From Lentisphaerota bacterium (GTDB lineage: Bacteria; Verrucomicrobiota; Lentisphaeria; Victivallales; Victivallaceae), in assembly GCA_015061615.1 (NCBI GenBank), contig SUWE01000023.1, positions 1-39,522 of the forward strand: DNA of 39,522 nucleotides, given 5' to 3'. Below the pieces are notes generated by a model. That model saw nothing but the letters and a program-made list of their open reading frames with translations. It made no database searches and was not told where the DNA came from. A program made the position numbers and the translations under genes. This document shows positions 9,099 through 17,501 of this stretch, piece by piece. The stretch's first letter is position 1; each line of letters begins with the position of its first letter.

Positions 9099-9127
9099 AA
9101 TATAATGTGTGTTTGTGAAAAAATCAA
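9099..9127 (-). promoter_or_regulatory. Putative promoter of argD-argF-mntP
   Basis: On the minus strand, TTGATT (9127-9122), 17 bases, then TATATT (9104-9099), about 38 bases ahead of the argD ATG. It lies back to back with the promoter of the metallophosphoesterase. Confidence 0.55.
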
Positions 9128-9147
9128 GTCAAAGTCGCATCATGCAC

Positions 9148-9176
9148 TTGACTTTTTCTGTTTTTTCAACTATATT
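9148..9176 (+). promoter_or_regulatory. Putative promoter of the metallophosphoesterase gene
   Basis: TTGACT (9148-9153), a 17-base spacer and TATATT (9171-9176): close to the sigma-70 consensus. Its position downstream of the longest possible start at 9105 argues for translation beginning at 9210. Confidence 0.65.
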
Positions 9177-9209
9177 AAAGCGTCAAGTCAGGATTTAATG
9201 GAGTTTTTT

Positions 9210-10013
9210 ATGAAAATCATTCACTTTTCCGATCCGCATGGCGGCGGACCGGCAGAAGATATGATGGCTTACTTTGATAAGCGTTGGGTCGGAGTTTTCA
9301 ACTATTCATTCCGGAGAAAATTCCGTCATGATCTTTCTCACTTGGCACGGGCAGTAGAGTATATTCTTGATATCAAACCGGATATTGCCGTCTGCACCGG
9401 GGATTTGACCAGTGCCGGGCAACCCGGAGAATTTGAAAAGGTTTTGAAAATAATCGAGCCGTTGTATAAATCCGGTATCCCACTGCTTTATACTCCGGGA
9501 AACCATGACTGTTATGTCCGCCGTCCCAAATGCATCGCCGCTGTAAAAAACGCTGTTTTACTGATGTCACAGGGGAAGTATTCTTTTGATGATCTTCCGC
9601 TGAAAATTCATCTCGACGGAGTTGATTTTATCGTTATCAATACCAGCGCCCCCTCAAACCTTCTCTGTTCCTGGGGATTTTTGAAAAAAGGTGACAGTGA
9701 ATTTGTGGAAAATATTTGCTCTCAGGATGATGGTGTCCCCAAAGTGCTTATTTCTCACTATCCGATGATTGAGGAACGCCCGTTTCTGAGGATTCGTCAC
9801 CGGCTTTTCGGACAGAAAAAAATCCTTCAGCTTATGGATAAAAAGAAACTTGACCTTGTCTTGTGCGGTCATGTTCACAAACCGTATCTGAAGGTTGACG
9901 AACAGGGCAGAGGAGAGTGTTGTGCCGGATCGGTAAGCAGCAATGCCTCCCTCGTTGAAATCAACTGTGAGCCGGGTAAGCACTGTTTTGAATTCAAGCC
10001 GGTAAAACTTTAA
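9210..10013 (+). CDS. Calcineurin-like metallophosphoesterase (cytoplasmic)
   Basis: The 267-aa product has the full dimetal phosphoesterase motif series: FSDPHGGG (D-x-H) at the N-terminus, GDLTSAG, GNHD, SHYPM and a closing GHVHKP. It lacks a signal peptide or membrane helix. Such enzymes hydrolyse phosphomono- or diesters, including cyclic nucleotides, lipid precursors or DNA; the sequence alone does not tell which. The ATG at 9210 follows GGAG (9200-9203) and the promoter at 9148-9176. Its stop overlaps the stop of holB on the other strand through a shared TTAA, so the two genes converge with no intergenic space. Confidence 0.85.
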   Translation: MKIIHFSDPHGGGPAEDMMAYFDKRWVGVFNYSFRRKFRHDLSHLARAVEYILDIKPDIAVCTGDLTSAGQPGEFEKVLKIIEPLYKSGIPLLYTPGNHDCYVRRPKCIAAVKNAVLLMSQGKYSFDDLPLKIHLDGVDFIVINTSAPSNLLCSWGFLKKGDSEFVENICSQDDGVPKVLISHYPMIEERPFLRIRHRLFGQKKILQLMDKKKLDLVLCGHVHKPYLKVDEQGRGECCAGSVSSNASLVEINCEPGKHCFEFKPVKL

Positions 10014-11068
10014 CGGCGCATATCCATTGCCGTATTTATGGCAAATGTCCGCAATGCCAGTTCATCACTGACATTGAACAGCAACGTGTATTCCAGTTCT
10101 TCTGCTTCTTTCAATATCCTTGCCGCACGTTCCTTGTCTATGGATACCGGAATCGCCAGATGATCAAAAAGTTCCGGATTAGGCAGATTTGCCGAATCAA
10201 CACCGTTTGCCAGCAGAAAAATCTGAGACGCAAAAGTGGTTATTGCTGAAATGAAACTGCGGCGGTCGCGTATATATGCGCCGTTTGCCGCATCGTTTTT
10301 TCTGGCTTCTGTGCGTTTGATATACACAGCGTCTTCGCTTTTTACTGCGGCTTCCATTATTCCGGAAAATTCTTCTTCTGCCGCATCTTTTGCCGCGTCG
10401 GCAAGTGACGCTGCCACTTTTATCAATCTGCTTGCAGCATCTTCAACTCTTGTCAAATCACAGCCGCAGGTGAAACACAAGTCAAAAAGCGCCTCCCGTG
10501 TCTCGTCAAAACCGGCGAAGTCAAAACGGTATTTGTTATCAGGCAGGGGCAATATCTGACAGCGGGAACGGGTCGTCGGCAGAAGGGCTGACGGATTTGC
10601 ACTGGTCAATATCATAGTCGTTTCCGCCGGAGGCTCTTCAAGGGTTTTTAAAAGCGCGTTTTGAGCTTCTGTATTCATTCTGTCTGCATCGTGGATCAAT
10701 CCGAATTTGCGATGGCTTCCAGAGGTGTATCCCAGGTGATCAAGCATATTTCTCAATGTGTTCGGTTCCGGATTCAGCCGGTCACCGACTTTTATCTGGA
10801 ACATTTTGCCGACAGGGGTGACTGTGTGACAATCTGAATAAGTCCCGTTTGCGATTTGATTGCAGAATGTACAGCTGCAATCCGGTTTCCCGTTATGGGA
10901 ATTTTTGCACCCGGCAAGCTGCATAAGCACAATGGCGAACTCTTTGCGAACGATAGGATCGGGGGAATGAATAAGAAATGCGTGCGAAAGCCTACCGGAA
11001 CTGCGGGCATTTTCCAGACAGGCGATTATGTCACCGAAGCGTTTTGAATATTCAGAATAAAGAGTCAT
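10010..11068 (-). CDS. holB: DNA polymerase III delta' subunit
   Basis: This 352-aa AAA+ clamp-loader protein is the delta' stator. The Walker A position is degenerate (IHSPDPIVRKEFA), as expected for delta' and unlike tau/gamma. It has a cysteine cluster consistent with the clamp-loader zinc module (CKNSHNGKPDCSCTFC), a Walker B-like IHDADRMNTEAQNALLKTLEEP stretch and the SRC motif (TRSRCQIL) that supplies the arginine finger. The C-terminal half is helical and divergent. The gene overlaps the 3' end of tmk by 17 bases, the common tmk-holB arrangement. Confidence 0.9.
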   Translation of the reverse strand: MTLYSEYSKRFGDIIACLENARSSGRLSHAFLIHSPDPIVRKEFAIVLMQLAGCKNSHNGKPDCSCTFCNQIANGTYSDCHTVTPVGKMFQIKVGDRLNPEPNTLRNMLDHLGYTSGSHRKFGLIHDADRMNTEAQNALLKTLEEPPAETTMILTSANPSALLPTTRSRCQILPLPDNKYRFDFAGFDETREALFDLCFTCGCDLTRVEDAASRLIKVAASLADAAKDAAEEEFSGIMEAAVKSEDAVYIKRTEARKNDAANGAYIRDRRSFISAITTFASQIFLLANGVDSANLPNPELFDHLAIPVSIDKERAARILKEAEELEYTLLFNVSDELALRTFAINTAMDMRR

Positions 11069-11690
11069 TTATCACCTGTCTGATTTTTTCAGCGATAGCA
11101 TCGCGGTCACATGCTGCATTGATCACAATGATTCTCTGCGGTTCTGCCTTTGCATTATCAAGAAACGCTTGACGTACCTGACGGTGAAAGTCGATCTTTT
11201 CGTTTTCAAAACGGTCGAACCCCTCTTTCTCTCTGGTCGATATGCGCTTGAATCCTTCTTCCGGAGAAAGGTCAAGTAAAAATGTCAAATCCGGCTTTCT
11301 GCCGGCTGAAGCGTAATTGTTGAGATAGTCGATGACTGACATATCCATTTTTCTTGCTCCGCCCTGATAGGCGCACGTAGAGTCTGAAAAACGGTCGCAA
11401 ATCACGACTTTGCCTTCTTCCAGTGCCGGGAGTATTTTTTCCCGGACATGCTGGGCGCGGGCAGCTTCTATAAGAAGCAGTTCTGTTGCATCGTGAACTT
11501 TTTCGGCAGTGTTGTGTGATTTTACAACCTGCCGGATAACTTCCGCCAATCCGGTTCCGCCGGGCTCCCTTGTGATAAGACATTCTCTGCCCATGCTTGT
11601 CAAATATTCGGCAAGCCGGGTGACCTGTGAACTCTTTCCAGCCCCTTCCGGACCTTCAAAAGTTATGAAAAAACCTTTGCTTTTTGACAT
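11052..11690 (-). CDS. tmk: Thymidylate kinase
   Basis: Tmk phosphorylates dTMP to dTDP for DNA synthesis. The 212-aa product has the P-loop GPEGAGKSSQ near residue 13, the DR[FY] motif (CDRFSDSTCAYQGGAR) and a LID region (STREKEGFDRFE). I selected the ATG at 11690 because GGAG lies just upstream and the protein then begins 7 residues before the first beta strand. A longer frame reaches 11759 but would place the start within the predicted promoter. It is followed by holB with overlap and is divergent from the AICAR transformylase gene. Confidence 0.93.
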   Translation of the reverse strand: MSKSKGFFITFEGPEGAGKSSQVTRLAEYLTSMGRECLITREPGGTGLAEVIRQVVKSHNTAEKVHDATELLLIEAARAQHVREKILPALEEGKVVICDRFSDSTCAYQGGARKMDMSVIDYLNNYASAGRKPDLTFLLDLSPEEGFKRISTREKEGFDRFENEKIDFHRQVRQAFLDNAKAEPQRIIVINAACDRDAIAEKIRQVINDSLF

Positions 11691-11746
11691 GTTTGCTCCA
11701 TTTTTGACGGATTTTTGATAAATTAATGAGGAAATCCGCCTTTTAT

Positions 11747-11775
11747 AACATAGTTCCATTTGCTCATAAGTTCAA
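11747..11775 (-). promoter_or_regulatory. Putative promoter of tmk-holB
   Basis: Minus strand: TTGAAC (11775-11770), 17 bases, TATGTT (11752-11747), about 57 bases upstream of the tmk ATG. Its -35 lies inside the inverted repeat shared with the divergent promoter. Confidence 0.45.
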
Positions 11776-11779
11776 ATGG
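11756..11779. promoter_or_regulatory. Inverted repeat over two divergent promoters
   Basis: CCATTTG (11756-11762) and CAAATGG (11773-11779) form a perfect 7-bp inverted repeat with a 10-base spacer. It covers the -35 regions of both the tmk promoter and the AICAR transformylase promoter. It is a candidate operator coordinating the two nucleotide-synthesis operons; the binding protein is unknown. Confidence 0.4.
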
Positions 11780-11788
11780 TGTTATATT
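11760..11788 (+). promoter_or_regulatory. Putative promoter of the AICAR transformylase operon
   Basis: TTGCTC (11760-11765), 17 bases, TATATT (11783-11788), about 56 bases ahead of the ATG. The alternative -10 TATAAA at 11790 has no matching -35. Confidence 0.4.
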
Positions 11789-11844
11789 GTATAAAATGAA
11801 TTTTTTTCAATTTTACATAAAACCTAACAAAAGGATGAGAAAAA

Positions 11845-12963
11845 ATGGCAGAATTGTCACGCTCCAGCTATCTGGAAAAAAATGTCGGCAGCTTCCCGGA
11901 AGTTATCGAAGTCGCAGGAAAACGTTATGAGAAGGTCGATGACCTGCGTTACGGAACCAATCCCCATCAGCCTGCGGCGTACTACCGTCCGGTAGGCGAA
12001 GCCGGAGTCATCGGCGGCATGGAAATTCTGAAAAACGGAAAAAGCGGTCTTTCCCAGACCAATCTTGAGGATATTTCCGGAGCGTTGAATATTGTCAAGT
12101 TCTTTCCGGAAGTTCCTGCATGTGCGGTTATGAAGCACGTCAACCCTTCCGGCGCGGCGATCGCCTGCCCGGGGGAATCTCTCTGTGACGTTTATCTTAA
12201 AGCCCGTGATGCCGATGCCCGTGCTGCTTTCGGCAGTGTTATTGCTTTCAACGTTGAAGTTGATGCCGATACTGCAAACGCGATTATGAGTACATTTGTT
12301 GAATGCGTGGTAGCTCCCGCGTTTACAGAAGAAGCTCTGGCGATTTTCCATGATTCAGAGAAATTCAAACTCAACAAGCATGTCCGTATTATCCGCTGCG
12401 GTGATATCAGTCGGCTGCCCAAATATTGTTCTGATGCAGAAAAAGCTGTTGATACGGTGAAAGTTCTTGCTGACGGTTCGCTTATCGTTGCTGCTCCTTT
12501 ACTCACCTCACTTACCGGTATCGAAGACCTTAAACCTGCGCGCGGCGAAAACAGCCGTTGCGGAGAACAGGTATCCAATGTGTCGTGCAGTGATGAGATG
12601 AAGCGTGATCTGCTCTTTTCATGGTATGTCAATATCAGTGTCCGTTCCAATGGCGTTGTGATCTGTTCCAACGGTCAGACCCTTTCTGTCGGTACCGGTG
12701 AACAGGATCGCGTCGGTGCCATCGAACAGGCTATCGCCAAATTTGAACAGAAATATGAAGGTCCCGGAACTCTGGAAAATTCCGTCATGTCCAGCGACGG
12801 TTTCTTTCCCTTTGAAGATGGCGTTGAGACTGCCGCAAAAGCAGGAATCAAGGCAATCATCGCTCCCGCCGGAAGTCTCCGTGATGCCGATGTCATCAAA
12901 CGTGCCAATGAACTTGGTGTCGCTTTGTTCCATGCTCCTGAACGAATCTTTTCACACCACTGA
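11845..12963 (+). CDS. purH: AICAR formyltransferase, stand-alone (PurH C-terminal domain only)
   Basis: The 372-aa protein corresponds to the AICAR transformylase half of PurH, which formylates AICAR with 10-formyl-THF in purine synthesis. Family features include LRYGTNPHQPAAYYR near the N-terminus, the catalytic Lys97-His98 pair in MKHVNPSGAA, RDADARAAFGSVIAFN, SNGQTLSVGTGEQDRVGAI, and the C-terminal SDGFFPFEDGVETAAKAG and AIIAPAGSLRDADVI blocks. The N-terminal MGS-like IMP cyclohydrolase domain of bifunctional PurH (about 529 aa in E. coli) is missing. The ATG has AAAGGATGAG upstream, so no truncation is evident. IMP cyclohydrolase must be encoded elsewhere. First gene of a four-gene run. 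Confidence 0.9.
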   Translation: MAELSRSSYLEKNVGSFPEVIEVAGKRYEKVDDLRYGTNPHQPAAYYRPVGEAGVIGGMEILKNGKSGLSQTNLEDISGALNIVKFFPEVPACAVMKHVNPSGAAIACPGESLCDVYLKARDADARAAFGSVIAFNVEVDADTANAIMSTFVECVVAPAFTEEALAIFHDSEKFKLNKHVRIIRCGDISRLPKYCSDAEKAVDTVKVLADGSLIVAAPLLTSLTGIEDLKPARGENSRCGEQVSNVSCSDEMKRDLLFSWYVNISVRSNGVVICSNGQTLSVGTGEQDRVGAIEQAIAKFEQKYEGPGTLENSVMSSDGFFPFEDGVETAAKAGIKAIIAPAGSLRDADVIKRANELGVALFHAPERIFSHH

Positions 12964-12984
12964 TAAAAAAAAGGAATTTCTGTT

Positions 12985-13617
12985 ATGGCTGATAAAAAAA
13001 ATAATGTCGATAAAAATATCTTTGCCGATGAAAAAATGGCAGAGGTTTGGTTTGAAAAAAACTGGAAGAAAGTTGCTGCTGTCGTTGTTCTGGCAATTCT
13101 TGCGGGAATGGCAGTTTTTGCATCCATCTATCTCAATAAGCAGAAAAATACCGGTATGATGAAGAAGTTTGCCGCCGCAGAAACTGCGGAACTTGCAGCG
13201 CTTCTGGAAAAAAATCCGGATGCCGCAGGAGCCTCCGCAGCCCGCGCCCGTCTTGCAGATGCTCTCCTGGCAAAAAAAGATTATACTGCCGCAAAAGCTC
13301 AGTTCGGCGCGCTTGCTGCCGATCTTTCTGCGGCTGCGGAACTTCGTTCCAGAGCAAAACTTGGTATCGCCGCATGTGATGAGTTGAGCGGAAATAAAAA
13401 AGCTGCTGCTGAAAGTTATATGCTTTTGTCCAATGACTCAACAGTTCCCCGGCGTGTTCGTGATGAAGCGGCATTTCATGCCGGCCGTCTTTTCGCGGCT
13501 GTTGCTGATTCCCGCGGAAAAGAGATCCTGAAAAAACTTGCAGACTCCCCAATGGATTCATCCATGGCTAATCCGTGGAAAGCTCATGCGGCGGCTCTGC
13601 TTAAAAATCTCAAGTAA
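12985..13617 (+). CDS. Membrane-anchored TPR-like protein (YfgM-like)
   Basis: The 210-aa protein has a short, charged cytoplasmic N-terminus (MADKKNNVDKN...). One transmembrane helix at about residues 30-50 (VAAVVVLAILAGMAVFASI) is followed by an Ala-rich helical periplasmic domain. Paired helices such as AAGASAARARLADALLAKKDYTAAKAQF resemble tetratricopeptide repeats. The arrangement is that of YfgM/DUF2659 proteins, which assist envelope protein assembly with the Sec machinery. The similarity is architectural and I cannot confirm the family. AAAGGA precedes the ATG. It lies 21 bases after the AICAR transformylase gene. Confidence 0.6.
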   Translation: MADKKNNVDKNIFADEKMAEVWFEKNWKKVAAVVVLAILAGMAVFASIYLNKQKNTGMMKKFAAAETAELAALLEKNPDAAGASAARARLADALLAKKDYTAAKAQFGALAADLSAAAELRSRAKLGIAACDELSGNKKAAAESYMLLSNDSTVPRRVRDEAAFHAGRLFAAVADSRGKEILKKLADSPMDSSMANPWKAHAAALLKNLK

Positions 13618-13631
13618 TTGTTGTTTGCCGT

Positions 13632-14387
13632 ATGGAATTATCCAGAAAAGAACTTGCTTTACTGCGCGCTCTTGCCACCCGGCAGGGGCGTAAAAAATCC
13701 GGTTGCTGCCGCTGTGAAGGTCTGCGCGCAGTCAGGGAATTGCTTGCTTTTTATCCGGAAAAGGTGAAGTTTGCAGCGGTAAGCGAATCAGCTTCCGGGG
13801 TGTTTGAATGCGCCCCGGAGCTTTTGCGTATCGTTCCGGATAAGTTGTTTTCTGAAATTTCCGGTACGGTTTCCACTCAGGGAATAATTGCTGTCGCTCA
13901 AATCCCCCCTGAAGCAAGCGGTGAAATAAAAGGAAATTTTGTCCTTGCGCTTGACCAGCTCGGTGATCCGGGGAACTTCGGTACGATTGCCCGCAGTCTC
14001 CGTGCCGCAGGCGAATATGAGCTTTGGTATACAAAGGGTTCTATTGACCCATGGGGAGACAAAGCTATCCGTTCCGGAATGGGGGTTCAGTTCGGACTCA
14101 ATCTCCGCCGTTTTGAAACGCTTGAAGAATTGGCGCTTGCGGGGGTGCGCATGGGGGTGAAGAATGTTTTTATTGCTGATCCACATCAGGGGGAAAGCTG
14201 TTTTACCTGTAATGCCCTTTTTGACCGCTCAATAATCGTCATCGGCGGTGAACCCAATGGCGTAAAAGGAGCGTATCCGGATGCCCGCAGAGTGATTATC
14301 CCCATGCCGGGCGATTACGAGTCCATCAATGCTGCTCAGGCGGCTACCGTGCTGATTTTTGAATCTGTCCGGCGGAAGATGAATTGA
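13632..14387 (+). CDS. SpoU/TrmH-family RNA 2'-O-methyltransferase
   Basis: The 251-aa SPOUT enzyme contains the three conserved family motifs: motif 1 in ALDQLGDPGNFGTIARSLRAAG, motif 2 in IVIGGEPNGVKGAYPDA, and motif 3 in IPMPGDYESINAAQAATVLIFE. Together these form the trefoil-knot AdoMet site. The first 90 residues, basic and with two cysteines at the start (KKSGCCRCEG), match the L30e-like substrate-binding domain of RlmB/TsnR-type enzymes. The target nucleotide, 23S rRNA or tRNA, cannot be assigned. No convincing Shine-Dalgarno site precedes the ATG, which lies 14 bases after the preceding stop, so translation may depend on the upstream gene. Confidence 0.87.
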   Translation: MELSRKELALLRALATRQGRKKSGCCRCEGLRAVRELLAFYPEKVKFAAVSESASGVFECAPELLRIVPDKLFSEISGTVSTQGIIAVAQIPPEASGEIKGNFVLALDQLGDPGNFGTIARSLRAAGEYELWYTKGSIDPWGDKAIRSGMGVQFGLNLRRFETLEELALAGVRMGVKNVFIADPHQGESCFTCNALFDRSIIVIGGEPNGVKGAYPDARRVIIPMPGDYESINAAQAATVLIFESVRRKMN

Positions 14388-14396
14388 GGAATTTTT

Positions 14397-15524
14397 ATGA
14401 TTGACAAATGGCTGCTTATATATGTTATCGTCTTTACCGGCGGTTTGTGTCTTGCGTTGCTTTTTACTCCATTGTTCCGTTCACTTGCACATAAAACCGG
14501 TTTTCTTGACCGACCGGCGGATAATCACAAAGGACATGCCCGTGCAACTGCTCTGCTCGGCGGTGCGGCGATGTTTACGGCATGGATCACCGCAATTCTT
14601 TGCGGAGTTATTCTGGTGTTGACCCATGCTCTGCCCGGATATTTTGCAGAAACTCTTCCCTCGCACCTCGTTGGATTTCAACTTGCGCTTGTCAAACAGT
14701 TGTCATTCGTTATTCTCGGAGCGCTTTTGGCTGTTGTTCTCGGATTGATCGACGACAAGTGGGCTTTGAAAGCCAAATGGAAATTTCTCGGTCAGTTTAT
14801 TATTGCGCTTATTCCCGTTCTCTGCGGCGGATTGCGGATAAACTTTTTTGTTGACAGCCAGATATTTTCCATCTGTGTGACGATATTCTGGATCATGCTC
14901 ATGATGAATTCCATTAATTTCTTTGATAACATGGATGGACTTGCTGCCGGAACGATTGCTATTGCAATGGGATTTTTTACTGTCATCGCCGCATTGAACA
15001 ACGAGTACTTCTTTGCTGTTTTTACGGCGTTGAACTTCGGTGTCTGTTGCGGATTCTGGTTTTACAATGCCAATCCTGCATCTGTTTTTATGGGAGACTC
15101 CGGCAGTCACTTTATCGGATATCTTGCTGCGGTTGCCGCTGCCGGTGTGACTTACTTTGATAAAAGTTTTTCGCTTTCACGTTTTCCGGTACTGATTCCG
15201 CTTCTGATTCTGGCTTTGCCGCTTTTTGATACAATGATGGTAGTGCTTATCCGCACTGTGAATAAAAAACCGTTCTGGATCGGGGATCACAATCATATAT
15301 CTCACCGTTTTGTCAGAATGGGATTATCCCGGAAAACGGCGGTTTTTCTTGTTCACTTGCTGGCATTGACTATCGGTCTTGGTGCGTTGCCGGTTTACTG
15401 GGGAGATTTCAAAACTGCGGCTGTCGTGCTTTTGCAGGCATTTCTGCTCCTCGGAATCATCACGATTCTGCAATTCCGTCTTGAAGAACGTAAAGATGCA
15501 GCAGAAAAGGTTGAAAAAGAGTAA
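14397..15524 (+). CDS. Polyprenyl-phosphate N-acetylhexosamine-1-phosphate transferase (WecA/TagO-like)
   Basis: The 375-aa polytopic protein belongs to the MraY/WecA superfamily, which transfers a sugar-1-phosphate from a UDP-sugar to undecaprenyl phosphate to begin a surface glycan. About ten hydrophobic helices are visible. Catalytic landmarks are GLIDDKWALKAKWK (the acidic DD motif), NFFDNMDGLAAGT, ANPASVFMGDSGSHFIG, and the cytoplasmic HISHRFVRMGLSRK loop that distinguishes WecA/TagO-like enzymes from MraY. The start is nine bases after the methyltransferase stop with GAGGAA ahead. It likely initiates O-antigen or another polysaccharide, though no other polysaccharide genes are beside it. 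Confidence 0.9.
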   Translation: MIDKWLLIYVIVFTGGLCLALLFTPLFRSLAHKTGFLDRPADNHKGHARATALLGGAAMFTAWITAILCGVILVLTHALPGYFAETLPSHLVGFQLALVKQLSFVILGALLAVVLGLIDDKWALKAKWKFLGQFIIALIPVLCGGLRINFFVDSQIFSICVTIFWIMLMMNSINFFDNMDGLAAGTIAIAMGFFTVIAALNNEYFFAVFTALNFGVCCGFWFYNANPASVFMGDSGSHFIGYLAAVAAAGVTYFDKSFSLSRFPVLIPLLILALPLFDTMMVVLIRTVNKKPFWIGDHNHISHRFVRMGLSRKTAVFLVHLLALTIGLGALPVYWGDFKTAAVVLLQAFLLLGIITILQFRLEERKDAAEKVEKE

Positions 15525-15539
15525 AACACAGGTTATATT
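15511..15539 (+). promoter_or_regulatory. Putative promoter of the aldolase-kinase-lon run
   Basis: TTGAAA (15511-15516) lies in the last codons of the transferase gene. After 17 bases comes TATATT (15534-15539), 45 bases before the aldolase ATG. Confidence 0.5.
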
Positions 15540-15583
15540 TAACACGTTATATTGATTTTTTGTAATTACAGGAGGAAAAAATC

Positions 15584-17479
15584 ATGTCACTTCAAATCAT
15601 TACACAGTTATCCAACCGTTATGGTGCCGATCCGGCTTATGTGCTTGCCGGCGGCGGAAATACCTCTTATAAAGACGATAAGTATCTTTATGTCAAACCA
15701 AGCGGTGTTTCTCTTGCCGCAATCAAAGAAAATGATTTTGTAAAAATGGATCGTGAAATCGTCCGCAGCTGTTTTGCTCTGCCGGAATTTGCTGACAAAG
15801 ATGAACGCGAAGCCAAAGTAAAAAGCCTGATGGCGTATGCAATCGTCGGTGACGGACGCCGTCCTTCTGTTGAAGCACCGATGCATGAGATACTTCCCTT
15901 TACCTTTGTCGTCCATACTCATCCGGCGCTGGTAAACGGTATGACTTGCGGCAATGACGGTAAGGCTGTCGCAGAAAAGCTCTTTCCTGAAGCACTCTGG
16001 GTGGATTATTGTGATCCCGGTTTTATCCTCGCCAAAGTTGTTTTCGATCGTTGTGAGGAATACAAAAAATCTTTCGGCAAAGCTCCGCAGGTTATTTTCC
16101 TTCAGAATCATGGTATTTTTGTCGGTGCTGACAGCGCTGAAGAAATCACTGCGATTTATGACTCCATAATGGCAAAACTTTCTGCTTTCTGTGCAGATAA
16201 AGGCGTGGATACCGCAGATATCGTTCCCGGTGATGCCGATATAGATACGGTGATGGCTGTCGCCCCCGCTCTCCGCGGATATTTGCGTGGAAATGATTGC
16301 GGCAAACCGTTGACAGTAACTTCCTGCGGTGCTTTTGCCATTCCCCGCGGTCCGTTGACTCCCGATCATCTGGTGTATGCAAAAGCCTTCGGATTGGTAG
16401 CCGATACCCCGGACAAGGCGGCAGTCGATGCGTTTGTTGCGGAACGTTCTTATGCTCCGCGGATGGTGGAAGTTCCCGGCAAGGCTGTTTTCTGTTCCGG
16501 AAAGAACCGCGCTGCCGCCGCTACTGTTCAGGCGCTTGCGCTCAACGGCGCATTGATCGAGAAAATCGCCGCCGCTTTCGGCGGAGTTCACTATCTTACT
16601 GATGCTCAACGTGAATTTATTGAAAACTGGGAGGTCGAATCCTACCGTGCCAAAGTTGCATCCGGCTGCGCTGCCGGATTGACCGGGCTGGTTGCTGTCG
16701 TTACCGGCGGCGCGCAGGGATTCGGCTACGGAATCGCTGAAAGTCTGGCAGAGCAGGGCGCAGATATCGTTGTCGCTGACATGAATGCCCAGGGCGCAGC
16801 TGATGCCGCCGCCAAACTCGGTGCCGGTGCGCGTGGTTTTGCGGTAAATGTTTCTGACGAAGAATCTGTTGCAAAACTTGTTCAGGATATCGTCAAAGAG
16901 TATGGCGGTGTTGATCTGCTCGTTTCCAATGCCGGTGTTGCCCGTGCCGGAAGCGTAAAAACATTTGCCATGAAAGATTGGGAATTTGTTACCAATGTCA
17001 ACTACAACGGATTCTTTCTCTGCACCAAATATTTTGCACAGGTCATGAGTGTTCAGAATCAGGCAACCGGGCTGTGGAGCGATATCGTTCAGGTCAACAG
17101 CAAAAGCGGTCTTGCCGGAAGTAAGAACAACGGTGCTTATGCCGGAAGTAAGTTCGGCGGTCTCGGTCTTGTTCAGAGTTTTGCTCTGGAACTTGTCAGT
17201 GACAAAATCAAAGTCAATGCCGTTTGTCCCGGCAACTTCCTCGACGGTCCGTTGTGGAGCGATCCGGAACGCGGACTTTTCGTTCAGTATCTTGCAGCCG
17301 GAAAAGTTCCCGGAGCCAAAACTGTCGCCGACGTCCGCCGTCACTATGAAAGTCTTGTGCCGATGAATCGCGGTTGTTTCCCTGCCGACGTTGCAAAAGC
17401 CATCGTTTACGCGGTTGAACAGCAGTATGAAACCGGTCAAGCGATCGCTGTTACCGGCGGTCAGATCATGTTGAACTGA
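15584..17479 (+). CDS. Bifunctional class II aldolase / short-chain dehydrogenase
   Basis: The 631-aa protein fuses two enzymes. Residues 1-250 are a class II (zinc) aldolase/adducin domain with GGGNTSYK near residue 22, zinc ligands His111 and His113 in HTHP, and His176 in QNHG. Residues about 365-631 are a Rossmann short-chain dehydrogenase with TGGAQGFG (374-381), SNAGVARAG, and the catalytic Tyr519-x3-Lys523 in AYAGSKFG. The layout resembles rhamnulose-1-phosphate aldolase/dehydrogenase fusions (COG3347), which cleave a ketose phosphate and oxidise the aldehyde. A PfkB kinase gene follows after 22 bases, so the pair could phosphorylate and cleave a sugar. AGGAGGA ahead of the ATG is a strong ribosome site. 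The sugar is unknown. Confidence 0.87.
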   Translation: MSLQIITQLSNRYGADPAYVLAGGGNTSYKDDKYLYVKPSGVSLAAIKENDFVKMDREIVRSCFALPEFADKDEREAKVKSLMAYAIVGDGRRPSVEAPMHEILPFTFVVHTHPALVNGMTCGNDGKAVAEKLFPEALWVDYCDPGFILAKVVFDRCEEYKKSFGKAPQVIFLQNHGIFVGADSAEEITAIYDSIMAKLSAFCADKGVDTADIVPGDADIDTVMAVAPALRGYLRGNDCGKPLTVTSCGAFAIPRGPLTPDHLVYAKAFGLVADTPDKAAVDAFVAERSYAPRMVEVPGKAVFCSGKNRAAAATVQALALNGALIEKIAAAFGGVHYLTDAQREFIENWEVESYRAKVASGCAAGLTGLVAVVTGGAQGFGYGIAESLAEQGADIVVADMNAQGAADAAAKLGAGARGFAVNVSDEESVAKLVQDIVKEYGGVDLLVSNAGVARAGSVKTFAMKDWEFVTNVNYNGFFLCTKYFAQVMSVQNQATGLWSDIVQVNSKSGLAGSKNNGAYAGSKFGGLGLVQSFALELVSDKIKVNAVCPGNFLDGPLWSDPERGLFVQYLAAGKVPGAKTVADVRRHYESLVPMNRGCFPADVAKAIVYAVEQQYETGQAIAVTGGQIMLN

Positions 17480-17501
17480 TTTATTGAAAGGATTTGTGAT
17501 T

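Noticed and set aside
9105-9209. Longer N-terminus of the metallophosphoesterase starting at 9105
   Set aside because: A near-consensus promoter at 9148-9176 lies inside the extension and GGAG sits just ahead of ATG 9210.
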